DNA of 64,000 nt from Todiramphus chloris collaris (lineage: Eukaryota > Chordata > Aves > Coraciiformes > Alcedinidae). How positions within the stretch are numbered: position 1 is the stretch's first letter; every line of letters begins with the position of its first letter. The position numbers and the translations under genes are program-made. This document shows positions 13,104 through 26,530 of this stretch, piece by piece. The notes under the pieces were generated by a model that was not told the DNA's origin, did no database searches, and saw nothing but the letters and a program-made list of their open reading frames with translations. The DNA is taken from assembly GCA_025345505.1 (NCBI GenBank), contig JANVCC010000125.1, forward strand, positions 4,323,441 to 4,387,440, read 5' to 3'.

Positions 13104-16030
13104 GGAATTCAATCATGTCAGCATCCTACTGCTGTCATGGGAAACATGGAGAGGAAGAATACATCATTTTTAGAGTTTGTGTCTCCCAGACGAATTGTGA
13201 CCCTTCCAGTCATGTTATTATGAAATCCGTAATAATAATAGTAGCAAGAACTAGGAAGGGAGCGAGGACTTAGGTCCGCATGCAGCAGACACAGTCACAC
13301 AATTCCTTTCTGCAGAGCATCATTTGTGCTAATGTATCCCAAAAAAAGCTTCATATCTGATTACAGGCTGTGCAGAGAAATGCAAGGAAACTCCCTGGAA
13401 GATAACTGCTCAGGGCTGCAGTCTTTCAGTGTTCATCAGCTAGGCAATGAGTCGAGGCTGATCGGTAGTTCAGCTGGGAGTCCACTGAGGAAGGAAGAGA
13501 AGTGGGGCTGATGTTTGGGCAGGTGATGTTCTTTTTTTCTTCAACTTAATATTCAGTCAGTTGTTCACAGTTATCCTCGCTTTCCCTCTTTTCTTATCCT
13601 GCCTTGCTTGAATATTTGCAGATGTAACAGTAAAATACGTAGTCCTGACAGTTCACTAAAGAGACAGGCTGGACATTTCAAAAGGCTGTGGACAGGGTGA
13701 GTGGTGGGTGAACACAATGATGGATGTTGTAGCCGGTTGCAGTACCCTTGAGGTTTGTGAGGAAGCTTTTAACTGATTTCTGGCACCAGTTCTGAGATTA
13801 AGGTTGGATCCCTTTAAATAAGGAGGAACTTATTTCACAGGTCCCTACTGGACAGCTTTTAACGTCACCAGGGATTCAGGGATGTCTCAATAATAGAAGC
13901 ATCAGCTCACCAGATGGCCCAGCTCAGGACATGCGGAAGGGTCTGGCCATCAGGAGAAGCTGAGGTCTCTTTGGGAATCAGCCCTGCTATGATTTCTAGA
14001 ACCGACTGCACACACACTTGGAAAAAAACCTTGCTCCCTATAGAGCAGCTACTCAAGGCTTTCAGAAAGGCTTATGGCATTGAGCCCTTACTGTTAGCCA
14101 TGTGCTGAGGGGAAGGAAGTCCCACTGTTTTTTCTTAGTGGACCTATTCTCCAACCATTCTTCCAGTGCTTCTTCAAGCAGATTCAACTAAATGACTTTT
14201 CCCTCTCAGAGAGGAAAGTTGTCTCCTGATGTTTTTCTGTAGTTTCTCTACGCAGTCCTGCCAAATCTTCTTTCTTCTACCAGTCAGTCTTTGATTTCCT
14301 CTTCTGAAGATTGCTTTCAGCATATACCATGACCTGACAGTATAAATGGGGCCCAAGGATCCACAGCAAAGATCACCCTTTGCTGATGAGCCTTTACATA
14401 AATGGATTTTTAGGGTTGTTGACATGTAGGACTCTGCCTTCTTTAGCTGCTGTGCCCCTAAAAATGTGTCTTTTTTTTCCTCTCTGGAGATAGGTCAGTA
14501 ACTATCAGCTTTAACCTAGATCTTATATGTGCCATTCCTTGTTACTCAGTGGATCTTCTGACAGCAGCATGCGGTGTATCTGTTGAACTGTATTTATCTG
14601 TAAACACCCATAGGCTGGCACAGCCATGAAACTCAGAGTATTAAAGGATCCAGACCCTTCTTAGCTGATTTATTGAAGCAGCAATTTAGCATAACACCAT
14701 GCCTTGTATAGTTATTGGTTCTGGAAGGGTTTTCTTTGTGATTGCTTGATCTGCTATAGAGAGTGAGTATGGAGCTGACTGTAGGAGAGCAGTGTGTTTT
14801 CAGAGAGCACAGTCTCACACCCGAGTATCCCAGAGCACTCAATAAACTAATGAGTTAGACTGGCAGCACAGTGACTGGGGAAGGAAACAGAATTGCCAGC
14901 TCAGCTAGGCTTACGCTTTACACGTTTGGGAGTTTTGATTTGTTTATTTTGTATTTTTCACCTGCCGGTGCTAGGCTTCTCTCTGTGCCTTTTTGTGATG
15001 AGATGCCATGGGACACGGAGCCCTCTTTGACAAGGATTCCCACCAGAGATGGGCAGGAGGATCCTGCCTCTGCTGTTTTCCTCGCGGGTTGCACGGTGGC
15101 TTTCCTCCCTCCCCACTTTCCCTAGTGCTGCAATGCAGTGTCAGCTCTGGTTGCAAGCCCAAACCCTAGCACAGAGACTGACTCTGCCACAGTCTCCTGG
15201 CTCTGGGGAGAAGCATGAAAACACTTGGCCCCTCTCTCGTAGCTGGTGCAGTCTGCCTGCATGCTCCAGGAGAGAAGGCAGAGATGGAGCTGCAAGGCAG
15301 GCTAAGGGTTTTCTTGCTTCATGTGTCCACAGTACTTCTTCTGGGCAAGGTGAAGAAGAGCCAAAATCAAAGCAGCAGAATACAGGCTTACTGTCAGTGT
15401 TGGTCAAAAAAAAAATCCCCCAAATTCAACCAACCACAAAACAACCCACAAAACAAAATAAAAATAACCCCACCTCCAATTCTTTTGCTGGATTTATTCT
15501 TTCTAGCCAAGAGAAACCCTGTTTTCCTGGAGGATCTGGTGCCTGTGGGTTATGGCCTCACCAGTGTAAACTTTTGCTTTAAGCCTTGGCCTGAAATTGG
15601 CTCATTTTTCAAAAAGAAATCCAAGCAAGACTCCAGGCTTGAATACCTCTGCAGTGGCAGGCATCGGGCCATCGCCTGTGCCACTGCTTGCTTCAGGTTT
15701 CCCTGGAATGCTGTGAAAAATCACAAACCATTCCCAGCTCTGGAGGCACAATTCAATGGCTCTGGGCTGAGAGACTCTCTTGGTATCACCCCTCACCTTG
15801 CAACACGGCTGCTCACCAGAACAGATGAGAAGTTTGAAGGATGTGTGACTTTGGAGTGGAAAAAACTCCTTAACACCCGTGCTGGCTGAGACCAGTGATC
15901 TGTGGAGCTAGTGCCAATAGCAGATGCCTAGGAGGACAATAAAGCAAAAAAGAGCAAGCATGAAGAAATCCCATTTTTGGTGCACACTTCCCTTCCAGCA
16001 GTCACTGAATTAAGGGTTTCCTTTCTTTTC

Positions 16031-16045
16031 TTTTTTTTTTTTTTT
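16031..16045. repeat. Run of 15 T
   Basis: T15 preceded by CTTTCTTTTC. Simple low-complexity sequence. Confidence 0.85.
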
Positions 16046-17284
16046 CTGAGCTGGAAACTGGGTCTGAACAAACATGTTTCGTAACCATGGATGGATTGTG
16101 CCCCTGTGAATCTGTGTAACCCCTCCTGAGGTTTACCAGAATATCTGGCCTTGGCAGTGAGCCCCAGTGTTTAACTCTTAGGTGTCTCCCTATCAGTTCA
16201 GAATGTGTCTCCAACCTTCTCTCCTGCTATTTTATGTTGGGGTTTGTAATAAAGGTCTGTGAAAACTTCATGTTCGACCCAATTTCAGGTGGGCCTGGGT
16301 CATGCTTTCATGCAAGGAATGCACAAGAGTGAGGCAAACGGTTCGTGTGAAATTGGACGAACTGTTCTCACCAGTAATCACTGGCCTATACAGGAGATGG
16401 ACTGGGAACAAAAATTCCATTACTTCATGTAAACATTAAGACAAAAATGGAAAAATCAAAGGTAAAGGAGTTCTCTTGAACTGCTTGTTGCCATAGCTAC
16501 CTATTGTCTAGAGTATCCTGGAGGCACACAGGATTGCATTCCCTTCCCAACTTTTTCATTGAGTTTGATTTTTTTATGAAGTTTTTTTAATGAATAGGAA
16601 ATAAGAGGGGAAATGAAGGGAGGGTACTAATTGTTCATCCCAATGCTTTAAACTCAGAAATGCTTTGAGACTGATGATGAGATCATTGTCTGTTGTCATC
16701 TGTGAGATCCCCCAACCTTTTCCTATTTCTGAGACAAATAACATGGAGCAATACCTTCCATTATCACTGACTTCAGAGAGGCCCAGGGTTGCTCTTGGCA
16801 TATCTTGAATAAGGTGAGACCAGCATGATTAACCTTTCTCATGCTCTCTAGGTAGGCAGCAGTCCTGATTTGAGTGTGATTTTGGGGAAGCAATGCAGAA
16901 TTATATAGAGTAATATTGTTTTCCACTCCAAACACTACAGCATTTTCAACTAGACTGGAAAGAGGCCGACAGAAGATGCTAAATTCAGGGTGAGGATCCA
17001 TTTTTTGGCATCACATCTTTCCATTCAGTACTTTTTTTCAGATTTTTCAATGCCAGTGATATAATGATACCAGACACATGAAGAGTTCAGGGGGGGCTAC
17101 TCAAAAATGTTGATCTTCAGAGTTAATTTTCCAACACTAATCTAGATTTAGGTTGAAATAATTGATCAGTGATGAATCCTCTTCTCTTGGGAGGCTGTGC
17201 AATATTACACAATAATACGATCTTTTAAAATGATGAGAACATTGCCTCACTAATCTGATTGTTATTGGCCAAGCCAAATAATAG

Positions 17285-17790
17285 AAAAAGTGTAATTACA
17301 GTGGAATTATATCGCAATTAAAATGTAATTACACGGTGGGTTATGTTGTTTATTTTTTTTCTCAATCAATAATTATTTCTGTTGATATAATAAGGACATT
17401 AACTGCATGAGTGAATGGTTTGTGTTAGCTCTCTGTGTCCCTATGTTACCTGAGCTGAATATACAGCATTGCAGTGACATTTACAGTATTTATTCCCAGC
17501 CACACTGTGAATTGTTCAGACATTTATTCTGCAAGACATGAGAGGCTGTGTGCATGTGTGTGCATGTATGTAAAATACTAATACATGTAATACAGCCTGT
17601 AATTACCAATTACATTATTACGTTACCGTGGAATTGTGTTGCAATACCAATACATATTGTAATGGAGCATAATTATATTACATTTGTATTTGTGGGATTA
17701 AAGTGTGTCAGAGAACACACTTATCATAATTACACTGCAATTGCTCTTTAACAAGAGTGGAATTACAGTCACCATATTATGAAATATGAC
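17285..17790. other. AT-rich block with repeated GTAATTAC / GTGGAATT motifs
   Basis: The palindrome TGTAATTACA occurs exactly at 17291-17300 and 17324-17333, with near copies at 17599 (TGTAATTACC), 17608-17622 and 17727. GTGGAATT occurs at 17301, 17629 and 17758. The 22-base pieces at 17299 and 17625 match at 17 positions, suggesting an old, decayed internal duplication. TAATTA is the core site of many homeodomain proteins, so a regulatory role is possible but unproven. No gene is visible. Confidence 0.5.
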
Positions 17791-20700
17791 AGTGTTATCT
17801 TTATACATTATTTGTATTAAAGTACAACTTAGAGGTCCTTTTAATTGGTATCTGCTTAAGAAGATAGTGATTTTCCACTGGTGGTAGGGAACAGACCTGG
17901 AGTGACCTCTACTAAAGGACTCTGGCTCAACCACAAGACTTTTGGTACATGGACCTGGTGTGGAGTGTGGATGCCTCTTTTGGGGCCTCGTTTCTGTCTT
18001 CCCATGAATTGTTCTCATTGAACAGTGCTGCTGATCAGTTTGTCCATGGAGACTTAGGCCTCCTCCCAAAGCTGTGGGGATAACAGTGGTTCACAAATGT
18101 TCCAAGGAAAGCTTATTTGCTGGTGCAGGACTAAACCGAGACAGTAAGATCTCTGGAACACTGTCTTGTCCAAAATTATGCCTTGCTGCAGAAACCTGTT
18201 TCCTTCTTGAGGACAGCTCAAGGAGCATGGAGCGGCCAGCTCAGGTTTGCATCTCTGTCACTAGGGATAGTTCAAGGTAACCCTTTCTGAGTATCTTCCA
18301 TGTGGTGCTGCCTACATCTGAAACACCAAAACCTAGCGGTTTAGAGCATTACACCACCAGACTGGAAATTCCCATTTTGTACACTTTTCCTTTAAAAGGC
18401 TTCAGATAAAATGTACAGCATCTTTCCATATTGTAGCTCAACCCACAAGTTATAGTGGCACAATTTATTTTATTTTCTCTTTCTGTCTGCGGGATCTTCC
18501 TGCATCCTCTGCTGGGTCATTCCTTAGCCTGTAGAAGATGGTTTGCAGGTGAGGTGAGGATGCTGAGCAGAGAGGTAGGGATGCAAGCAGACAACTAATT
18601 CACCACCCCTGCTTCTTCTGTGGTGATTCCTGGCAGGGAGAAGGTCATGATGTGCTATACCTTCACCTCCCAGAGCGAGGAGGTGAAGCCACCATCTAGA
18701 TACATCAGATGCAGTCATTAGTCATTCATCTCAGACAGGGGAGACTGAGCTGGAGATGCTACTGTCCCAAACAAGGTTTGCTCTCCAAGATCTGGGTCAC
18801 TGCCCAGTGGAGTTCAGCCTCTTTGATCTGTGCAACTCTTAAGCTGCCTCACCAAACCAATGCCAAAGAGGCTGATGTTGAACCAGTCTTTCCTGATCAC
18901 ATTAGCAGACAGGTTTGCAGATATGTGGGCTTTTCTCAGGTCAAAATGCAGTGGTCTCCTAATGAACATTCACTGCCATTATAGTTTATTCATTGAGTTA
19001 AAATCTCGGTTTCTTGAGGAATATACGTACTCTTAGGGCTTGGTCTGCCAAAGGCAGAAACAAACAACCTGAACCAACATTTACTTTCTGCAGTATTTAT
19101 GATTCACCAAAACAATTGCTCTTGGCAATTTTGCAAAGCAGGAACTTCATTTCAGTAAAAATTAGTTGGACAAATATACTGTGATGTAGGCTTGGGCAAG
19201 AATGTGTCTGAGTGTGTGGGCTTCTTAGAGGATATTCAAGGAGCTCCAAGCAGAGGAGGATGAATCAGAATGAATGAGCGAGAGAAAAATCAAGAAGATG
19301 CATAAAAGAGGTCTTTACAGCTGCATGAAAACAATATGTGGGCATTGAACTCAGGAATAAAGAGATGGATTCCTGGCCATGCTGACGTCATTGAGGCTTC
19401 TTGGATTCAGTGAATAACTTTGGATCTATAACCAAAAACGGATGGTACTTATTTCCAGAGAAAATGGCTACAAACTATACAAGTAGGTTCCCACACTGCT
19501 TCAGTTCCATCTCTAACTCAGCTCATTACCAGAGGCCTCCTGAGACATGATGGCCTCAGGATATTAACTCTGGAGTTGCCAAGCATCTTCATGTCATCGT
19601 CTTTCCTCTTTACAAACCCTGCATCTATAATCTTTACAGTTACAGATCTTTAAAATTCAAGAGGTTTGTTGTTTGTTTGGTCTTTTTTTTTTTTTCTCCA
19701 TCTTCCCTGTTTTTTGAGATTTTTAAATTCATACAGAAAATCATCATTATTTGAGTCACTTGCAAAGCTGTTCCCAAGGTTCATGGAGAGAGGGAGAAGA
19801 TAAGTAAGGGAGCCTTCTGCCAGGGTAAGCTGAGTTGGTGAGGTGAGATCTCTTTCCCATCCTAAATATTCTGAGCAGTTCAGAGGTGTAGGGTACGTTC
19901 AGGGTGAGTTGTGTAGCTGTGAATGCAATATAGAGAAAGGATGTGATGGGTGGGAGAGATGATGTCTGTAGTTAGGTTTCAAGCACAGCTGATCCTCTCC
20001 TTGTAAAAGTCCCACTTTCTATTCATCTGCCTCCCCTACTATGATGTTACGTGCCTTTAGCCAGAGGGCTGGGACACTTTTCCCATTTATTTATTTTTCC
20101 TGGGTTCTCATTTCATCCAGCTCCTTCCCAAGCCTGTAAGTGAGGCAGCATTTCTGCCTGGTTGTCTTTTAATTGGTATTAGTTTACAATCAATCAGTTA
20201 TTCTAAATCATAATCATAAGAGGTGCTGATGCTGTTTTACATGAGATTCTGTGTGTTTATCCTTATTAGTAAATCAAGAGGGAGCAACAGATTTACTTTA
20301 CAGAGAGGCTGTGAATATTGCTGACCAGTCAGTCCAATTTCCTCTGAGCAGAGATTGGCTTTGTGTTATTTTGGTGGGAATCAAACTGACACTACTATCA
20401 ATGAAAAAAAATGTAAAATATGGACACAATGACCTTCATGTTCCTGCCATTCATTTTTGGTCAAGGGTGGATGCTGCTGCTGCTGAACTTTTTTACAAGG
20501 TTGCCAGGGGCTGTGGTCCGAGTTCAACAGCCTTTCTCTCAAGCTGGATGTGCTGGGAAAGCTTCTTGTAGAGCCCGATTCAATCAAAGTTCTCAAGACC
20601 AGAGACATCTCCAGTAAAGCGCACAGGGTTCACAGAACTGCCTTTTCTTGCTGAAACTTTGCTCTGCTGTGAAATTTGCTGCTGACTTGTACCTTTATTA

Positions 20701-23700
20701 CCTGAGTTACACAACACGTTTCAGGATCCCCAGAATGGCAGGGACCATGGAAGAGCAGTGTCGCGGTATGAGCTCTTTGCCGCGATCCACAGCCAGGATT
20801 TCAACGCTTTCCCTGCGGCAGGTGGAATGTCAAGGAAACAAATAAGTATTTCACCCAGTGCTGTTAGGAGCGAGTGGGCGGACAGGGCCGTTTTCACCAG
20901 GGTCCCTCTGACTAGCATGGACCTGAAACAGCACCGTTTCTGCTCAAAATAGCATGCCACAGGCAGAGACATTTTGTTTTTGCTAAAAGCAAACAGAGTT
21001 GCTAAGAAACGAATATTGCAGAGACGGAAATCCGCAAAAAGGGTTGAGGGTTGCCGAACGGTGCACGCTGGATGGAGTGGCTTGGCAAACATGGCCATAG
21101 TGCTAGCGGAGAGGAGACAGATGATTCCCTAGTTAAGCGTGGTCCTTCCGGCAGGAAACCTATAAGTTGCTCCTTACATCTTGCCTCCATCGTGCGTATT
21201 GCTGATGGGCGCGGACAAGCCAGGGGTATAGGAGGGGCAGGGTGCACAAAGACCAAAGGATTTTCAAAGCTGGGAAGACTTAGTAGATAGCAGGCTTTGA
21301 AGGATGCTCCGTCGTTCCTGTCTCTCAAAGCTGGGAGCAACAAAGGCTGTTAGTGAGTGCTTACAATCCTTCTCATCTTTGCTCCTGAAGGTCCAGTCAT
21401 GTCAACCCTTTTTTAGTACTTTCTCTAAGGCCAACTCATGAAGGTGTGTGCATGTCTCCATCGGTAATGTCTTTTCTTTAGACTCGGGTCATGGTGCCCC
21501 ATCACCATGAAGTCAGTGACTTCATTGGTACCGACTTTCTCAGGGTGTGCGAACGTCTCCCTATGTTCAAGTCACCGTGGAGCCTCTGGAGTCAGTGTTC
21601 ACCTGTCCACAGGCAGGTTCACCTGTTCAGAGGAGCCAAGTTTTTACCTCCAGTGTGTCCCACGTGAGGCAGTCAAATTTTATCTACCTCAATTTCTGAT
21701 GCTAGGAGATGATCTTTTGTAATTTTCTTATCAGGTGATAAGTGACCCATACACTGTACCCTAAAGGTGGCTACATTTCATCACGTTCATGACTGTGTGC
21801 ACAGGCGTTCTCCTTGAATGATGCTTAGAGAGGAATATGGATGGAAAAGATTGTTGGAAAATGAGACATTCAAGGGATTGCTGTCCCCTACTGGGGTATG
21901 GTGCATGTTTCAAGGCTTGAGAAACCAGAAGTGATCGCTACCTGTGACAGCTCAAGAGTCATCCGCGCTCTCCAGTGGATTGCTGTTATTGTTAGGTATG
22001 CTCTTCAGGAAGGTGGGCTTGGGGGAAAAAAACCACAGAAATATAAAATAGAAGCAAAGCAAACTAACACTGAGCCAATCCGGTTAATAAAGGATGCCAG
22101 GAGTTGGTGTTAATTTGTGTCTGATTTAAAGCGCCTGGTGGGTGGAGAGAGAACAGCCCACAAGAAGCAGCTGGGCTCCTTTTCCATCCCCCAACCCTGC
22201 TGTTGGTGCGGCGTGGGGAGGGGGGAAGAGGAGCACAGAATCAGGCAATTCATCCCCACGCTGTCGCACTTCGCAAAGGCAAAGGAGAAGAAGGGAAGGA
22301 GGGAGAGAGAAAACGCAGCAATCCAGTTCTGATGAAAAGCATCAGCAGCAAATGTGATGTTTCTGTTCACCTAAACAGGATCAGCCCATCCTATCGACAT
22401 TTACTGGCCCTTCGTTGGATGCCAGTGGGCAGCCCTGGCACAAACGGGTACCTTTCTGCAGCTGGGTGCTGGGGCCACGCGTGCTGAGTGAGGAGAAGAG
22501 TGAGAGCTCTGATCAGCTGTGGTGGGGCTGGCAGGGTTCACTCTTTTCTCTCAAGACCAAAGTTCCTGATTTCTGTGCTGTGTAAGACAGACAAAGGCTC
22601 CCCATTGATGTGGCTCCACCTGAACCAACAGAGGCAGGCAGTACCTGGGTTTGCTCTCCGTGGGAAGATCTCTACAACCCTTCAGTTCTATCAGTGGAAC
22701 CCAAGAGGACAAACCTTTTGCTGTTCGTGTCCATCCACTCCCTTTCAGACTATGTCTATTCTCGTAAATCCATGAGGGACTAATCGCAAGCGTGAGTGTG
22801 GTCCTGTAATCATCCAGAGTGTTTAATTACCTGCATGCTCCCTGGTGCAGTCTTGGCCTGAGATGGTTCCAGGACACAGTCTGGTGGACGACTGAGCCAA
22901 GGGACTGTCTCCCACGGGTCTGTGAGATGAGGCCAGCCCATTTCAAAGGGGAGGAGAGCTGAGGTGTGTGGCTGCAAGCCGTGCCATGCTTGGTCCCAGA
23001 GCCAAAGACCAGCCCCTTCGCTAGTGTAGACATAGCCTGTGGAGACAGACAGCAAAAGGGCAAATTAGCATTTAGTTGGCATGTGGATTTCTGTTCTTCA
23101 GGAACAAAAGGAGGGCCATCTGCTCATTGTGTCTCGCACGGGGGTGGGGGCTTTGGTTTGCAACCAAACTGTGATGGATTTCAGCCTGCCACTCAATGTG
23201 GAGGTGGCTGCAGGCCCTTCAGGTATTGTCCTGGGAGACTGAGGACATCCACCCTGCCCCACCTCACTGGGCCAGCCTACCCTCTGGGCTAAAAAGGCAA
23301 TGATCTTCATCTCCTGGCACATTCCTAGAAGGACTGCTTGGCTCTCCTGCATTTCCTGGCTTAAGGAGGCTGGTTCCTGGGATGCACAGGTGGGTTTGGC
23401 ACTGCAGGGCAGCTCGGGAACACCTGGGGCTGTGTGTGCTGCTACCTTATGGTGAGGTTTCTCTAAGCTGGGCTGGGCTGGAAGCAAGATGAACAGTCTC
23501 AAAAATCTTTCTCTGGAGGAAATGGGAAGCAGAAGAATTGCCTGCACATGGCTCTGTAACTGAGGTCCCCTCTTAGGTCTTGGGTAGAAACCTAAATGCA
23601 GCCTTTTTGTCCGCAGAGCTCCAGTTCCCCCCCAGCTCTTCAGTCCTGTCTGCCTGTCCTTCGAGCTAGAAGTGAAAGCCCATACAAATGAAAAAGCATG

Positions 23701-24625
23701 TGGAAATCACAGACTCTGCTGTCATCCCTGTGATGAAGCATCACTCGAGCCCATCTCAGAATAAATATAAACCATCCTCCTTCAATCCTTCATCTTCATC
23801 AAGGCTGCACACAGACAGCTAACTAACCCCAGCCCCAAACCAGCACATTCTCACTGCTGCACAAATCACTCCATAACATCCTCCATCATCTGTGATTAAA
23901 CAAAGCCCAAGAAAGTGAGAAGAGTCTTTTGCTTACCAATAACCCTCATGCTTGCCCCTCACCAGTAAGCCATCTCCCCTCCCATGTCACATTGCTCAAG
24001 GGTTCCTGGAGAGAAGACTGAAAAGGGGGAAAGCATACATCTCTCTCCTTCATGCAAATCCTGAACTGCTTGTCATGAGGCTGATAGATGAGATGCGAGG
24101 AATAATCCGGCTTGTTAGTGCCTGTGCTATGATTGCATCCTTCTGCCAGCCTGTATCCACTTGAGCATCTTGGGATCTGTTCTAGGGGAGCCTACAAGGC
24201 AGTCTCTGCCCTGAGGAATCTGCAGGAAAAAGGGGGAGGTCTCCAGTGAGCAGAACAGGCAGGCACCGTTTGCTGTCCAGCACGATGAGCTCAGGCACAG
24301 CTCTGCATGGGTGTGGGCACGATGTTCCAGAAAGGTGTAGTCTGGGGGGGCAGATGAGCATCCCAGTGAGTGCTCTCCCAGGCAGTGCAGTGTCACTGTG
24401 CAGGGCATGAGAACTGGTGAGCAGGACATGGATCAGGCCAACCTGTTTTGGTAGTGGTGTTCAGCAGCATGGAGGTGACTTTGTGACACTACATTTAGTA
24501 TCAGCCTCTGGAGATGGTTTGTTTAGCAGTATGGACATATGTCTTGTGGCTTAGGGGTGGTTACTAATATCCTTGCACCTGTCTATAATAAAGACAAGAA
24601 TGGTTAATTAGGGAAGGACCAGAAG
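17791..24625. other. Non-coding DNA, moderately CpG-containing around 20.75-21.25 kb
   Basis: No gene or transposon recognised. Between about 20755 and 21250 CpG dinucleotides are more frequent than in the neighbourhood, but density is well below a typical CpG island. 22205-22320 is purine-rich. Open frames are short. Confidence 0.55.
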
Positions 24626-25375
24626 TCACAGAATCATAGAATTGTAGGATCATAGAATCATAGGGCGATTCGAGTTGAAAGGGACCTTTAAAGATCATCT
24701 ATTTCACCTCCCTCCTGCCATGGGCAGGGATGTCTTCCAGTAGATCAGGTTGCTCATCCAGCCCCTGACCTTGACCATCTTCAGGGATGGGGCATCCACG
24801 ACTTCTTTGGGCAACTTGGTCCAGTGACTCACCACCCTCATCATAAAAAACTTCTTCCTCATATCCAGTCTAAACTTGCCCTCCTCAGTTTAAAACTCTT
24901 AACCCCTTTTACCTTGCTAAAAAGCCTGTCTCCATCTTATAAGCCTCCCTAACTGCAGTTAGGTCTCCCTGCAGCTTTTCTTCTGAGCAACCCCAGCACT
25001 CATCATGTCTTCACAGGAGACGTGTTCCAGCTCTCTGACCATTTTCCTAGCCCTCCTCTGGACTTGCTCCAACAGATCCATGTCCTTCTTGTGCTGAGGA
25101 CTCCAGAGATGGATGCAGTGCTCCAGGTCGAATCTCACACGAGCAGAATAGAGGGGCAGAATCATTCCCCTTGACCTGCTGGCCACACTGCTCTGGATGC
25201 AGACCAGGATACCATTGGCTTTCTGGGATGCAAGCACACATTGCTGGCTTGTGTCCAGTTTTTATTCACCACGTATTCCCAAATCCTTCTCTTCAGGCCT
25301 GCTTTCAATCCATTCACCCACAAGTCCTTACTGATCCTGGGGATTGCCCCAGCCCAGGGTTATCCAAGTGCACCT
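24626..25375 (-). mobile_element. CR1 LINE fragment, ~750 bp, minus strand, with ORF2 C-terminal remnant
   Basis: The 3' terminus is at 24626, with ATTCTATG-type repeats in antisense, and CR1 sequence continues for about 750 bp. This is the longest copy here. Read on the minus strand, 25237-24959 still translates to recognisable CR1 ORF2 C-terminal residues, including a V.R..LE.C...W.P...KD...LE.VQRRA.K.V..LEH pattern, with later stops and indels. The reverse-transcriptase core and endonuclease are missing through 5' truncation, so the copy cannot retrotranspose. Confidence 0.93.
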
Positions 25376-25530
25376 GGATGCCGAATGGAAGACTGAAGGA
25401 AAGGCAAAGAAGAGTTGATACTTCTGAGAGTAGCAGTTGCATCCAGACTATTGTGTTTAATAGGAACTGATGGACTTGTCCTCCACAAATTCTATAATCC
25501 ATTTTGGCACTCTTTTATACCTTTAGCCTT

Positions 25531-25612
25531 CACGACATCCTGTGGCAATGAGGTCCCCAATTGAATTATGAGCTGTGTGAAAAAGTACTTCCTTTTGTTT
25601 GTGTTCAGCCTT
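25531..25612 (-). mobile_element. Possible ancient CR1-like LINE relic
   Basis: The block TGTGGCAATGAG...GTGTGAAAAAGTACTTCCTTT resembles the 3' part of older sauropsid CR1 families, in antisense. It lies 150 bp beyond the younger CR1 copy and in the same orientation, so it could be an independent older insertion or a diverged extension. The identification is from memory of the motif. Confidence 0.4.
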
Positions 25613-26471
25613 TGGGGCCGGTAAAGATGGCTTTCTGCGTCATGAGGCTTAATTCACTGCTGCTCCCCATGTCCCTTGAGGACCTTGGAGAGAAGGTGCT
25701 GTAGAAATTCACATATTTATCATTCTTTTGTTTTGTAAGTTCAGGTTTCAGACTTCACCTGCTCCAAGGTCATGGTTAAATCCCAAAACACTGGAACTTG
25801 GGGCTTTAAAGGGGATTATGTTCCTGGTTCTCTCCACCTTCAGGGGCTGTGCTCAACTTAGTAGAAAGGTCCCACACTCTGCTCAAGATCAGATATTTCT
25901 ACCCTCTCCATGATACTGAGAAATTCTTGTTTGCCCATATTAGTGTGGTATCAGGAGACTTCAAAGCCCTTCCTTTCAGACTATGTAGAAGCAGCTGTGC
26001 AGAAACGCTCCTGTAGCTAGCACAGTCCTGTAGTTCAAGTTCTTTTGTGCTACCCATCCTATGGAGAGTGAAAGTATGGCAAGGGATGGTCACAGGGCTG
26101 TTATCACTAAAAGGACCTGTATTTCAGGTGTTTCTTCTAACCACAGCCTAAATCTCCATCTTCCTCCTGCTGAGAGGTACATGAAAATTGCAAATCTGCT
26201 CAACACCATCTTCTTGTCCTTCTGTGTGCATGTCTTTAAATAAGAAATCCTCACTGGGCATTGGAAAGTGAATGCCTAAAATTAGGAGCTGAATTCCTGT
26301 TGTCAGAAGGGGAAACATCCCCAATCCAGTAGGGAACTGACTGCAGCATTCCAAAACTGAGCATTGTGCATCTTCAGGGCGGCTGTAATATCGGACCTTG
26401 ATGTAGTGTTTCTTTCTTTTTCCTGGTGGTGCCTAGGAAATCTATTCCTATCATTGAGGTAGTGTCAGTGG

Positions 26472-26530
26472 TGTTTTTCAGATGAAGAAACTGAGGCACG
26501 GGCATATAGAGAGAGTACAAATCTATCAAA
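26472..26530 (+). repeat. MIR-like SINE relic (core only)
   Basis: TTTTTCAGATGAAGAAACTG followed by AGGCACGGGCATATAGAGAG is close to the MIR core box. The remainder has decayed. Confidence 0.5.

Larger units (their letters stand above)
11960..17284. other. Non-coding DNA with one longer unassigned open frame
   Basis: The 224-codon frame at 15215-15889 (+) is followed by AATAAA at 15939, but overlaps a 177-codon frame in another phase, spans an A/C-rich tract and has no recognised domain. I do not call it a gene. The rest shows only short frames. Confidence 0.55.

Noticed and set aside
15049-15582. 177-codon plus-strand open frame
   Set aside because: Overlaps the 224-codon frame in another phase, crosses an A/C-rich low-complexity tract and shows no known motif.
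20755-21250. Possible CpG island / ADGRB1 promoter and first exon
   Set aside because: CpGs are somewhat enriched but too sparse for an island by eye, and no clear donor or core promoter could be tied to the downstream exon.
23098-23547. 149-codon minus-strand open frame
   Set aside because: Proline/serine-rich chance translation, with no recognisable domain or gene context.
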